Both the position numbers and the translations under genes were made by a program. A model generated the notes under the pieces. It was not told the DNA's origin, searched no databases, and was given only the letters and a program-made list of their open reading frames with translations. 64,000 bases of DNA, taken from contig NZ_FOVM01000007.1 in the NCBI RefSeq assembly GCF_900115155.1, forward strand, positions 124,001 through 188,000, in the 5' to 3' direction. Source of the DNA: Mycetocola miduiensis (GTDB lineage: Bacteria > Actinomycetota > Actinomycetes > Actinomycetales > Microbacteriaceae). Shown piece after piece: positions 16,659 to 25,094 of this stretch. Position 1 is the stretch's first letter, and each line of letters opens with the position of its first letter.

Positions 16659-17585
16659 CTAGGGCTGCACCTGCGGATGGTGGCGCGCCAGCTGGAAGAC
16701 GCCCCACACGGCGAACGCACCGGCGACGGCGAAACCGATTATTGCCCAGAGCGGAGCGCCGCTGGCCTCGTCGAGGACGACGATGCCGATCGCCACGGCG
16801 ACCATCGGGTCGACGACAGTCAGTCCGGCGATGACCAGGTCGGGGGGACCGGAGGAATAGGCAGTCTGGACGAAGTAGGCCCCGATTCCCGTCGCAGCGA
16901 GAAGCGCAACAACGCACAGCATCGTGAGCCAGTCGAAGTTCTCGTTCATGATCCTGTTGATGACCACTTTGGCGAGCGTCGCCACGAATCCGTAGATGAT
17001 TCCGGCCGCGAGTATGAAAAACAGCGCCTTTGACCGTCTACGGAAGAATACGAAACCGAGTCCAAAGAGGACGAGCACCGCGGCCAGCATGATGAGGATC
17101 GTGTACAGATCCTGATCGGTGACAGCCTTCTCCCCCGCAACAAGCGCCGCAATGGTGACGAACAGGCCGACACCGCCGACACAGGCTGCGATGGCGATCA
17201 CCGAGGCGTGGTTGAGCTTCACCTTGTTGATGCGAGCGTTCAGCACCGCGGTGATGACGAGCGCGATGGCGCCAAGCGGCTGCACGATGATCAGCGGCGA
17301 CCAGACCAGCGCCGTCAACTGAAACGCAATGGCGAACCCGAGCATGAGTGTTCCGAGTACCCAGGATGGGCGCGCCAGCAGCTGCTTCAGCTGCCCCACG
17401 TTCAGTCCGCTGCGCGCATCGACGCCGCTGCTCGCTTCGACCTTCTGGACCCCTCGGTGCTGGAACTGAGCCCCGAGCGACAGAAAAACGGCACCCACAA
17501 TCGCGAGCGGGATGCCGATGAGTTGACTGGGATTGCGAACGAACTCCGCCGTCAGGTCGTTGAAGTCGTTGCTCGCAAACATCAC
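16659..17585 (-). CDS. DMT-superfamily membrane transporter
   Basis: 308 residues with nine to ten hydrophobic segments, including SQLIGIPLAIVGAVFLSLGA, SPLIIVQPLGAIALVITAVL and DPMVAVAIGIVVLDEA. The AQFQHRGV motif after the first segment and the PLGA motif are typical of the DMT group resembling NIPA-type magnesium carriers and EamA proteins. Actinobacterial members are widespread and not functionally assigned. It converges with the ECF42 gene, leaving only four bases between stops. Starts at 17585 or 17582 (double ATG). Confidence 0.82.
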   Translation of the reverse strand: MMFASNDFNDLTAEFVRNPSQLIGIPLAIVGAVFLSLGAQFQHRGVQKVEASSGVDARSGLNVGQLKQLLARPSWVLGTLMLGFAIAFQLTALVWSPLIIVQPLGAIALVITAVLNARINKVKLNHASVIAIAACVGGVGLFVTIAALVAGEKAVTDQDLYTILIMLAAVLVLFGLGFVFFRRRSKALFFILAAGIIYGFVATLAKVVINRIMNENFDWLTMLCVVALLAATGIGAYFVQTAYSSGPPDLVIAGLTVVDPMVAVAIGIVVLDEASGAPLWAIIGFAVAGAFAVWGVFQLARHHPQVQP

Positions 17586-17627
17586 CTTGCGAGCCTACAA
17601 CGGGCCTGTCTTGGTTAGGCTCAACGA

Positions 17628-18194
17628 ATGGCCATTCTCCCCATTCGCATCACGGGTGACCCGGTGCTGCACTCCCCCGCCGAACCTGTGACCGAATTCG
17701 ACGACACGCTTCGGCAACTCGTTGCAGACATGTTCGAGACCATGGACGCTGCGCCGGGTGTGGGGCTCGCCGCGCCGCAGGTCGGCGTGCCGCTCCGCCT
17801 CTTCGTCTACGGCTACGACACCGACGAGCACGGTCGGTGGCGCGGAGTGGTGATCAACCCTGAACTCTGGATCAGTCCCCCGCCCGCAGGCGACCCGGAC
17901 GAGGAGCTGGAGTCGGAGGGCTGCCTGTCGTTCCCCGGCGAGCGGTTCCCGCTGCGTCGCGCCGACGAAGCGATCGTTACAGGCGTGGACCTGGAGCAGC
18001 AGCCGGTCGAGATCCGCGTCGACGGCTGGCGCGCTCGTATTCTTCAGCACGAATATGACCACCTCGACGGCTACCTGTACGTCGATCGGCTGCGCCGGCA
18101 TGAACGGAAGCTCGTCGCAAAAATCACCCGCAAAATGGGGTGGGGCGCACCAGGCATCAGCTGGATGCCCGGCGTTGACAACCTCGACGACTGA
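17628..18194 (+). CDS. def: peptide deformylase
   Basis: 188 residues. All three deformylase motifs are present: GVGLAAPQVG (motif 1, about residues 44-53), EGCLSFPG (motif 2, about 102-109, with the metal-binding Cys) and QHEYDHLDG (motif 3, about 141-149, with HExxH). It removes the formyl group from N-terminal methionine of nascent proteins using a bound ferrous ion. Length and the EGCLSFPG variant fit the actinobacterial type. It diverges from the DMT gene with about 40 bp between starts. Confidence 0.97.
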   Translation: MAILPIRITGDPVLHSPAEPVTEFDDTLRQLVADMFETMDAAPGVGLAAPQVGVPLRLFVYGYDTDEHGRWRGVVINPELWISPPPAGDPDEELESEGCLSFPGERFPLRRADEAIVTGVDLEQQPVEIRVDGWRARILQHEYDHLDGYLYVDRLRRHERKLVAKITRKMGWGAPGISWMPGVDNLDD

Positions 18195-18245
18195 GTCCGG
18201 CTGGCACAAAGCGCCGACGCCCGGCGTTGTCCGGGCAAAAGAAAA

Positions 18246-18272
18246 GACCACAGGGGTGGAGCCCTTGTGGTC
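18246..18272 (-). terminator. rho-independent terminator of tRNA-Asn
   Basis: GACCACA and TGTGGTC flank a GC-rich middle (GGGGTGGAGCCCT). On the minus strand the hairpin is followed by TTTTCTTTT, so it ends the tRNA-Asn transcript; on the plus strand it may also stop def readthrough, with only TCTTCTC after it. Confidence 0.8.
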
Positions 18273-18279
18273 TTCTCAG

Positions 18280-18352
18280 CTCCTCGACTTGGACTCGAAC
18301 CAAGAACCTACCGGTTAACAGCCGATTGCTCTGCCAATTGAGCTATCGAGGA
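18280..18352 (-). tRNA. tRNA-Asn (GUU)
   Basis: A 73-base cloverleaf on the minus strand: acceptor TCCTCGA with TCGAGGA, discriminator G, D stem GCTC/GAGC, anticodon stem/loop ATCGG-CTGTTAA-CCGGT with anticodon GTT, and T arm CTTGG-TTCGAGT-CCAAG. CCA is not encoded. A terminator hairpin follows. Confidence 0.97.
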
Positions 18353-18416
18353 TTATGTGTTGCGCATTTACTTTACCAAAACAATCGCAGACACCAAATC
18401 GGCAGGCCGCTCACCG

Positions 18417-19253
18417 TCAGCCGGCATCCGACGACACGGTCGAGTTCGCGTGGGACAAGCCCGCGAGGAACGGATGCTCCGGGTGAGCGAGCAGGTCGTC
18501 GATGGGCCCCAGGCCCACGATCCGGCCGTCGTGAAGCGCCGCGACCCGGGAGGTGGATCGCCGTAGCAGCGAAAGATCATGGCTGATGAGGACCGCCGCG
18601 AAGCTACCCTCCTCGTGAAGCCTTGCGATCAGGTGACTTATCGCACCGCGCACCGTCACGTCGATCCCAGCGGTGGGTTCGTCAGCCACCCACAGTTTCG
18701 GACCGAGCACGAGCGACCGCGCGACAGCCACCCGTTGCCGTTGGCCGCTCGAGAGCTCGAACGGGTACTTCTCGAAGACCGCGAGCGGCAATTCGACGGC
18801 GTCGAGCATTGTCGCGACGCGCAAACCAAGTGCCTTGCGGTTGTAGAGACGGTCCCGCTCCAGAATCGGCTGGGCGATGACCTCGGCCACCGTCAGCTCA
18901 GGGGCGAGCCGCGAGGCGGCATCCTGGGGCAGGTAAGCCACGTTGAAGGTGAGGCTGGTCAATTCCCGGCGCCGGATGCCGCGCAAACGGTGACCGAGAA
19001 CCGTCGCGTCGCCGCCGACGATCACCGGCGCCGGATCCGCACCCTTCGGGGCGACCAGGTCGCCCGCGATAACCCGGGCGAGGGTGGACTTGCCTGAGCC
19101 GGACTCCCCGACGATGCCGACAACCTCATCGTCGCCCACAACGACGTCGACCCCGTGAAGAGCTCGATGCGGCGCGCTCAGGCGCCGCCCTGGGTACTCG
19201 ACGGCGAGGTCGTCGACCCGCACAGCTGTCGTCTCGGCTCCCGATGCAGTCAT
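18417..19253 (-). CDS. ABC transporter ATP-binding protein, Dpp/Opp-like
   Basis: ATG at 19253 follows AGGATGG; a start at 19295 gives 14 more residues of low-complexity glycine-rich sequence. It has Walker A GESGSGKST, a Q-loop NVAYLPQDAASRLAPELTV, signature LSSGQRQRVAVARSL (second G replaced by S), Walker B KLWVADEPTAG and H-loop LISHDLSLL. The layout resembles the oligopeptide/nickel importer ATPases (DppD/DppF), but it is alone, with no permease or binding protein nearby. It may pair with a distant transporter or be a remnant of a two-ATPase system. It lies downstream of dnaG on the same strand. Confidence 0.85.
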   Translation of the reverse strand: MTASGAETTAVRVDDLAVEYPGRRLSAPHRALHGVDVVVGDDEVVGIVGESGSGKSTLARVIAGDLVAPKGADPAPVIVGGDATVLGHRLRGIRRRELTSLTFNVAYLPQDAASRLAPELTVAEVIAQPILERDRLYNRKALGLRVATMLDAVELPLAVFEKYPFELSSGQRQRVAVARSLVLGPKLWVADEPTAGIDVTVRGAISHLIARLHEEGSFAAVLISHDLSLLRRSTSRVAALHDGRIVGLGPIDDLLAHPEHPFLAGLSHANSTVSSDAG

Positions 19254-19303
19254 GGCACCATCCTGCCCTAAAGGGGGCACGCCGCCACCCCCCAACGCGC
19301 CGG

Positions 19304-21160
19304 TCAGCGTTCCCGGAGCCTGCGCCGTTCCCCTTCGAGCGCCATGAGCGCAGCCTGGATCGCCCGGTAACTTTCGCGGTCTTTGGGGTCGGTTCGCTGC
19401 AGTCGTCCGAGCATGTCGTGCGACTGGCGCAGCAGATCGCGGTCGATCAACGCCACGGTGATCTCACGCACGTACGAAGTCAGGTCAGCTTCGGAGCGCT
19501 CCGGAATCGGCGCGACGGCGAGCTGTTGCACGAGGCCGGTCATCGGGGTCGGTACGGTCTCGATCACCCGATCGAACCAGGCGGCGGTGCCGAAACTGTC
19601 AAGGGTGGCCGCGATAGCGTCACGGACAACAGCGAGGGTCGGGTTCACGAAGCCGGTGAGTACGGCCCGCTGCACGAGGTCGTGCCCGGCTAGCTCAGGA
19701 TGCTGCAGGATCGCCATCAGGGCGTCGCGTTCCAGCCTCGTGGCCGGGTCTCCCGGGAGATCCCGGAGCGACGCAGGCCGCTCGGCGGGCGCCTCCGCCT
19801 GAGGCGTCGCGGCCTGGTTGCGGGAGACGGGGGCACGGTTTCCGCCCCTCCCCGCGCGGCTGATCGCCGCCTGCACCTCGGCGAGGTCGACACCGAGGTG
19901 CCGGGCAAGAACCCGCGTGTAGCCGGGGCGAAGGGAGGGGTCGCGGATGTCGGCGACGATCGGGGCGGACTCGCTCAGGGCGCCGACCCGGCCTTCGACG
20001 GTTTCGAGGTCGTACGAGGCGAGGGTCTGCCGGATGACGAACTCGAACATCGGCTCTTTGGCGTCGATAAGCCGGCGGACCGCGTCGTCCCCGCGGTTGA
20101 GCCGCAAATCGCACGGGTCGAGGCCGTCTGGGGCCACCGCTACGTAGGTCTGGGCGGAGAACCGCTGCTCCTCGGCGAACGCGCGCATCGCGGCCTTCTG
20201 CCCTGCGGCATCCGGGTCGAAGGTGAAGATGACCTCACCCTTGCCGCTGTCGTCACCCATCACCCGGCGAAGGGTCTTGATGTGGTCGACACCGAAAGAG
20301 GTGCCGCAAGTGGCGACCGCGGTCGTGACCCCGGCCAGGTGGCAGGCCATCACGTCGGTGTAACCCTCGACGACAACGACGCGGCCGCTGCGGGAGACAT
20401 CCCGTTTCGCGAGGTCCAGCCCGTAGAGGACCTGCGCCTTGTGGTACACCGCTGTTTCAGGGGTGTTGAGGTATTTCGGGCCTTTGTCGTCGTCGAGCAG
20501 TTTGCGCGCCCCGAAGCCGACCGTCTGCCCGGTGACATCGCGGATGGGCCAGATCAGGCGCCCGCGGAACCGGTCGTAGATCCCGCGGTCGCCCTGCGAG
20601 ACCAGGCCTGATGCGCTGATCTCCTCGACGCTGAATCCTTTGCCACGGAGCACTTTGGTGAGCGAATCCCAGCTTTTCGGCGCGAAGCCGACGCCGAACT
20701 TGTCGGCGGCGATGTGGTCGAAGCCGCGTTCGCCGAGGAACCGCCGGCCAGGGTCAGCCCCGGGCGTGGCGAGCTGCTCCCGGAAGTAGGTTTCGGCGGC
20801 CGCGTTCGCGGCGAGGAGCCGTGCGCGGTTGCTGTGGTCGGGGGCGCTGTCGCCGTCTTCGTAGGTGAGCTGGAAGCCGACCCGCGCCGCGAGCCGCTCG
20901 ACAGCATCCGCAAAGGTGACGTGGTCCATTTTCTGAAGGAAGGAGATGACGTCACCCGATTCACCGCAGCCGAAGCAGTGGTAGAAACCCAGTTGCGGGC
21001 GGACGTGGAAGCTCGGGCTGCGTTCGTCATGGAACGGGCAGAGACCCTTGAGCGAACCGACGCCGGCAGACTTGAGGCTGACGAAATCACCGACGATGTC
21101 GGCGATGTTGGTGCGGGACTTGACCTCTTCTATGTCGCTTGTGCGAATGCGGCCGGCCAT
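19304..21160 (-). CDS. dnaG: DNA primase
   Basis: 618 residues. The N-terminal zinc ribbon has Cys41, His44, Cys62 and Cys65 (LCPFHDERSPSF and YHCFGCGESGD). The catalytic core shows RFRGRLIWPIRDVTG and KYLNTPETAVYHK, and the TOPRIM domain has VVVVEGYTDVMACHLAGV and IFTFDPDAAGQKAA with the acidic metal-binding residues. The C-terminal part is a helical DnaB-interaction domain. It synthesises RNA primers for replication. It is the last gene of a dus-dgt-dnaG run on this strand. Confidence 0.98.
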   Translation of the reverse strand: MAGRIRTSDIEEVKSRTNIADIVGDFVSLKSAGVGSLKGLCPFHDERSPSFHVRPQLGFYHCFGCGESGDVISFLQKMDHVTFADAVERLAARVGFQLTYEDGDSAPDHSNRARLLAANAAAETYFREQLATPGADPGRRFLGERGFDHIAADKFGVGFAPKSWDSLTKVLRGKGFSVEEISASGLVSQGDRGIYDRFRGRLIWPIRDVTGQTVGFGARKLLDDDKGPKYLNTPETAVYHKAQVLYGLDLAKRDVSRSGRVVVVEGYTDVMACHLAGVTTAVATCGTSFGVDHIKTLRRVMGDDSGKGEVIFTFDPDAAGQKAAMRAFAEEQRFSAQTYVAVAPDGLDPCDLRLNRGDDAVRRLIDAKEPMFEFVIRQTLASYDLETVEGRVGALSESAPIVADIRDPSLRPGYTRVLARHLGVDLAEVQAAISRAGRGGNRAPVSRNQAATPQAEAPAERPASLRDLPGDPATRLERDALMAILQHPELAGHDLVQRAVLTGFVNPTLAVVRDAIAATLDSFGTAAWFDRVIETVPTPMTGLVQQLAVAPIPERSEADLTSYVREITVALIDRDLLRQSHDMLGRLQRTDPKDRESYRAIQAALMALEGERRRLRER

Positions 21161-21217
21161 CGTCCTATCCTATCGAGGATCGACTGGAGGGCGGCCTCCC
21201 CACAGGGACGGTCGGGC

Positions 21218-22471
21218 CTACGCGCTCAGCGCGAGACGCTCGTGCCAGGCCAGAGCGGACTGGTCGGTGAGGCTCGCGACCTGGTCGACGACGACGCGTT
21301 TGCGGGCGGCGTCGTTGGCGGCATCCGCCCAGTCGTCGGCGAAGCCACGATCGAGCGAGTCCGGACCGGCCTGCAGGAGACCCTCGGCGAGGTCGGTCAG
21401 GATGTCACGCTGCTGCCGGTAGATCGGCTGGCGGGCATCGCTCGCCATGACGAAGGCAGCGACGACGCCTTTCAGCACGGCGATCTCTGCCTGCACCTCG
21501 TGGGGGACGATCACGCTCGCACCGAACCGGATGAGGCTAGACTGCGGGTACGCTTCACGGGTGGCCTGTGTCGCCGACTGCGAGAAGTGGCCGATCATCT
21601 GGCTGGTGAAGTTCTTTAGTTTGGCGAGGTCGCGGCGGGAAGCATCCCAGCTGGTCATCCAGACGTCGTAGCGCGCGAGGCGGTCGAAGGCTGCGGCCAT
21701 GTCGTCGAGGGTGAAGCTTTCACCCGCCCATGCCTGGACCGCGAGGATGAGCGAGTCGTGGCCGGCGCGGGCGCTGAGGAACGCCGGGTCGATGTACTCG
21801 TTGACGATGGCATCCTCGAAATCGTGCACCGAGTACGCGATGTCGTCGGAGAGGTCCATCACCTCCGCTTCAATGCAGCGCTGGCGCTCTGGCGCACCGA
21901 CCCGAAGCCAGTCGAACGCGTCAGTGTCTTCGTTGAAGAACCCGAACTTGGCGCGGCCGCCTGGATCGTGGACCGCCTGCGCGGCCGGCCAGGGGTATTT
22001 GCAACTCGCGTCGAGGCTCGCACGGGTCAGGTTGAGTCCGTAAGACCGGCCGTCAGCGTCGAACACTTTCGGCTCGAGGCGGGTCAGGATCCGGAGGGTC
22101 TGCGCGTTGCCTTCGAAACCGCCGATATCCGCGGCCCAGTCGTTGAGCGCTCGCTCCCCGTTGTGTCCGAACGGCGGATGGCCGAGGTCATGGGCGAGGC
22201 AGGCGGTGTCGACGATATCCGGTTCAAGACCGAGGCTTGTCGCAAGTTCCCGCCCGACCTGGGCGACCTCGAGCGAGTGGGTGAGCCGGTTGCGCGCGAA
22301 GTCCAGTCCGGCGGCCGGGCTCAGCACCTGGGTCTTCGCGGCGAGTCGCCGCAGCGCGCTGGAGTGCAGCAGGCGTGCGCGGTCACGGGCAAAGTGTGAG
22401 CGGCGCGACGAGTGGGTCTCCGGGATGGCACGTTCGTTGTCGTGTTCGGAGTACTCCCCGCTACCCGCCAC
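21218..22471 (-). CDS. dgt: deoxyguanosinetriphosphate triphosphohydrolase-like protein
   Basis: 417 residues from GTG 22471, overlapping the end of the dihydrouridine synthase gene by eleven bases. The HD-phosphohydrolase residues are in place: His65 (RLTHSLEVAQVGREL), His94-Asp95 (CLAHDLGHPPFGHNGE) and the later Asp in VMDLSDDIAYSVHDFED. This is the dGTPase family that cleaves dNTPs to nucleosides and tripolyphosphate, controlling nucleotide pools. In actinobacteria dgt lies directly upstream of dnaG, as here. Confidence 0.96.
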   Translation of the reverse strand: MAGSGEYSEHDNERAIPETHSSRRSHFARDRARLLHSSALRRLAAKTQVLSPAAGLDFARNRLTHSLEVAQVGRELATSLGLEPDIVDTACLAHDLGHPPFGHNGERALNDWAADIGGFEGNAQTLRILTRLEPKVFDADGRSYGLNLTRASLDASCKYPWPAAQAVHDPGGRAKFGFFNEDTDAFDWLRVGAPERQRCIEAEVMDLSDDIAYSVHDFEDAIVNEYIDPAFLSARAGHDSLILAVQAWAGESFTLDDMAAAFDRLARYDVWMTSWDASRRDLAKLKNFTSQMIGHFSQSATQATREAYPQSSLIRFGASVIVPHEVQAEIAVLKGVVAAFVMASDARQPIYRQQRDILTDLAEGLLQAGPDSLDRGFADDWADAANDAARKRVVVDQVASLTDQSALAWHERLALSA

Positions 22472-23621
22472 TGGTGTCCGCCTCTGTCTCGGTCAGCGTT
22501 CCGCGTTCGGTGACGCCGATGGTGCGGGAGTTCAGCCAGCCGTCGGGCAGCACCGTGCGCTTCGGTGACCCGGCCCGGCCTCGCTGGCCTTCGGCATCCG
22601 CTCCCGGGTACGGCAACGTCCAGTCGAGCGTGGCGAGAAGCTCATCGAGCTGGTCCAATGACTCGACCGTCGCGAGGCGAGCCCTGAGGTCGCCGCCGAC
22701 GGGGTATCCCTTGAAGTACCAGGCGACATGCTTGCGGATGTCGCGGCATCCGCGTTCTTCGCTCTCGAAGAATTCGGCGAGAAGCTCAGCGTGCCGACGG
22801 AAGGTTGTCGCGACCTGACCGAGGCTGGGCCGGAAGCGAGTGTCACTGCCGGTGAACGCGGCGGCGAGGTCACCGAACAGCCACGGCCGGCCCAGGCAGC
22901 CGCGCCCGACGACGACACCGTCGCAGCCGGTCTCGGCCATCATCCTCAGGGCGTCTTCGCCTGACCAGATGTCGCCGTTGCCGAGGATCGGAACACCACT
23001 CACCGTCTCTTTGAGCTTCGTGATGGCGGACCAGTCCGCCTGTCCGGAGTAGAACTCGGACGCGGTCCGAGCGTGCAGGGCGATGCTGGCGACGCCGGCG
23101 CCTTCGGCTGCTTTGCCGGCCTCCAGGTAGGTGAGGTGATCTGAGTCGATGCCTTTGCGCATCTTCACCGTCAGCGGGATGTCCCCCGCTGCTTTTACTG
23201 CGCCTTCGACGATGTCGCGGAACAGGTCCTGCTTCCACGGAAGCGCCGAACCGCCGCCCTTACGGGTCACTTTCGGCACCGGGCAGCCGAAGTTGAGGTC
23301 GATGTGGTCGGCGCGATCCTCGGCCACGAGGATGGTAACCGCTTCTGACACGGTTTTCGGGTCGACGCCGTAGAGCTGGATGCTGCGGGTCGTCTCGGAC
23401 TCGTGGTGGTTGATCAGCCGCATGGTCTCTTTGTTGCGCTCGACGAGAGCGCGAGAGGTGATCATCTCGCTGACATAGAGCCCGACGCCGAACTCGCGGC
23501 AGAGTCGGCGGAACGCGGTGTTGGTGATCCCGGCCATGGGCGCAAGGACCACCGGCACGTCGAGCTCGAGGGAGCCGATGGTCAGTGCCGGGGTGTGGCT
23601 TATCGTGGGAATCGCAGACAT
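22461..23621 (-). CDS. dusB: tRNA-dihydrouridine synthase
   Basis: 386 residues from ATG 23621; a TTG nine bases upstream is also in frame. FMN-barrel features are clear: VVLAPMAGITNTAFRRLCREFG, IDLNFGCPVPKVTRKGGGSAL with the catalytic Cys, LTVKMRKGID, IALHARTASEFYSGQADW, ILGNGDIWSGEDA and GVVVGRGCLGRPWLFGDL. It reduces uridines in the tRNA D loop using FMN and NADPH. Strongly DusB-like; the exact target position in actinobacteria is not certain. It diverges from the YbaK-type gene with 33 bp between starts. Confidence 0.96.
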   Translation of the reverse strand: MSAIPTISHTPALTIGSLELDVPVVLAPMAGITNTAFRRLCREFGVGLYVSEMITSRALVERNKETMRLINHHESETTRSIQLYGVDPKTVSEAVTILVAEDRADHIDLNFGCPVPKVTRKGGGSALPWKQDLFRDIVEGAVKAAGDIPLTVKMRKGIDSDHLTYLEAGKAAEGAGVASIALHARTASEFYSGQADWSAITKLKETVSGVPILGNGDIWSGEDALRMMAETGCDGVVVGRGCLGRPWLFGDLAAAFTGSDTRFRPSLGQVATTFRRHAELLAEFFESEERGCRDIRKHVAWYFKGYPVGGDLRARLATVESLDQLDELLATLDWTLPYPGADAEGQRGRAGSPKRTVLPDGWLNSRTIGVTERGTLTETEADTSGG

Positions 23622-23654
23622 GTCCTTCAATTCTCCCAGAAAGCTGGCGAAACC

Positions 23655-24140
23655 ATGACCGAACAGGAATCCGGGGATGGCATCGAGCGGATGAGAGCCG
23701 ATGCGGCTTCCCGCGGGCTCAAGGTCGAGGTGGTTTCGCGACCCAAAGCGTCAAGCCTTGAAGAGGCCGCGGGGCTTCTCGGCATCGAACCGCGCGAGAT
23801 CGTGAAGACCCTCGTTGTGAAGCGGCACGACGGGGACTTCCTGTTCGCGCTCGTGCCAGGCGGCCGCAAGATTTCCTGGCCGAAACTGCGTGCCCTCGTC
23901 GGGGTGAACAAGCTGTCGATGCCCTCAGCGGATGCCGCCTTTGAGGCGACCGGGTACGGCCGCGGCACCATCACCCCGCTCGGAAGCACAACGGCCTGGC
24001 CGGTCTGGGTGGATGAATCGGTGCGCGGGCACCGGGTCGCCCTTGGCGCCGGTGACCACGGCCACAGCGCGTTCGTTGACGTCGACGCGCTCGTCGACGC
24101 TTTCGCAGCGACCGTTGCCGATATCACCGACCCCGAGTAA
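23655..24140 (+). CDS. YbaK/EbsC-type aminoacyl-tRNA deacylase
   Basis: 161 residues from ATG 23655. The YbaK fold is visible: a long N-terminal helix, SSLEEAAGLLGIEPREIVKTLVVK (the last Lys is the conserved one of this family), FLFALVPGGRKISWPKLR, LRALVGVNKLSMPSADAAFE and the closing VALGAGDHGHSAFVDVDAL. Such enzymes hydrolyse mischarged tRNAs, for example Cys-tRNA(Pro), in trans. The gene overlaps the tiny converging gene at 24124-24264 by 17 bases. Confidence 0.9.
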   Translation: MTEQESGDGIERMRADAASRGLKVEVVSRPKASSLEEAAGLLGIEPREIVKTLVVKRHDGDFLFALVPGGRKISWPKLRALVGVNKLSMPSADAAFEATGYGRGTITPLGSTTAWPVWVDESVRGHRVALGAGDHGHSAFVDVDALVDAFAATVADITDPE

Positions 24141-24264
24141 AAGCTTTCTCGACGGCCGCCGTAACCTCGGCGAGCGACGGAATCGCGCACGCGTCGCCCT
24201 CGCAGGCGACAGCATCCGTCGCGCCGAGGAGGGTCAGTGCCGGTCGTGCGGACCTGTCGCTCAT
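24124..24264 (-). CDS. small 46-residue protein, translationally coupled to the DsbA-like gene
   Basis: ATG at 24264 overlaps the stop of the DsbA-like gene by four bases (ATGA), which argues it is real. The 46-residue product contains ALTLLGATDAVACEGDACAI, with two cysteines five residues apart in a CEGDAC motif, followed by an amphipathic tail. I know of no defined function. The CxxxxC pair next to a thiol oxidoreductase suggests a redox or metal role, which is speculative. It ends inside the converging YbaK-type gene. Confidence 0.55.
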   Translation of the reverse strand: MSDRSARPALTLLGATDAVACEGDACAIPSLAEVTAAVEKAFTRGR

Positions 24265-24938
24265 GACGTCACCGCCGCGCGTTCGGTCCAGACCTGGTCG
24301 AGCACCTGCGCAAATGTGGCCGCTTCCTGGGCACCGGAGACGCCGTACTTGCCGTCGATGACGAAGAACGGGACGCCCTGGATGCCGTATTCCAGACCAA
24401 GGGCCTGGTCGGCACGGACGTCGTCGAGGAACTCGTCTTCGTTCAGCGCGCGGACCACGTCGTCGCGGTCCAGCCCGATCTCCGAGGCGAGGTCGGCGAG
24501 GTCTTCGACCCGGCCGACATGCCTGCCCTCGGTGAAGTAGGCCTTGAGCAGACGTTCCTTGGCCTCGACCTGCTTGCCGTGGGCCTTGGCGTAGTGCAGC
24601 AGCTGGTGCGCCTTTACGGTGTTGGTGTGCTGGAGGGCGTCGTAGTCATATTCCAGGCCGGTGGCGCTGGCGACGCCTGTCACGCGGTCGATCATCTGCG
24701 CGGCCTGCGACGCGGGGATGCCCTTGTGCTGGGAGAGGAACGCCGCCGCGTTGCCGTCGAAGTCGACGGGAGTCTCGGGCGAAAGTTCGTAGCTGTGGTA
24801 TTCGACGATCACCTCGGGGGCGCTGTCGCCCACCTTCTCGGCGAACGCCTTGGCGCCGGCTTCGAATTTGCGCTTGCCGATGTAGCACCAGGGGCATGCG
24901 ATGTCTGACCAGATGTCGATTTTGATGGATTCACTCAC
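24261..24938 (-). CDS. DsbA-family (FrnE-like) thiol oxidoreductase
   Basis: GTG at 24938 gives 225 residues that begin VSESIKIDIWSDIACPWCYIGKR; the frame is open further but carries no family signal there. The thioredoxin-fold active site is CPWC near residues 15-18. The helical insert (residues about 60-150) and the cis-proline region GIQGVPFFVIDGKYGVSGAQ are as in FrnE/2-hydroxychromene isomerase-type DsbA proteins. It has no signal peptide, so it acts in the cytosol, probably in disulfide or oxidative stress chemistry. A tiny gene is coupled to its 3' end. Confidence 0.92.
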   Translation of the reverse strand: MSESIKIDIWSDIACPWCYIGKRKFEAGAKAFAEKVGDSAPEVIVEYHSYELSPETPVDFDGNAAAFLSQHKGIPASQAAQMIDRVTGVASATGLEYDYDALQHTNTVKAHQLLHYAKAHGKQVEAKERLLKAYFTEGRHVGRVEDLADLASEIGLDRDDVVRALNEDEFLDDVRADQALGLEYGIQGVPFFVIDGKYGVSGAQEAATFAQVLDQVWTERAAVTS

Positions 24939-25001
24939 ACTGGGCCCAACTGGATCCGCTGCGCGAGTATTCCCGTGCCTGCATGTCTGGGTGCCGCGAC
25001 G

Positions 25002-25059
25002 TTCATCCGTCGCAGATGCCAGTTTTCGGCCCGCATAACCGACGTTTGCGACGGATGAA
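25002..25059. promoter_or_regulatory. 13-bp inverted repeat in a divergent promoter region
   Basis: TTCATCCGTCGCA at 25002-25014 is perfectly mirrored by TGCGACGGATGAA at 25047-25059, with 32 bp between. It lies between the divergent DsbA-like and SDR genes. It could be a pair of operator sites about 45 bp apart centre to centre, or an RNA hairpin; I cannot tell which. Confidence 0.55.
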
Positions 25060-25094
25060 GTGCTGCCCACGCGTTCTGTCGTAGTGTCGTCGCC

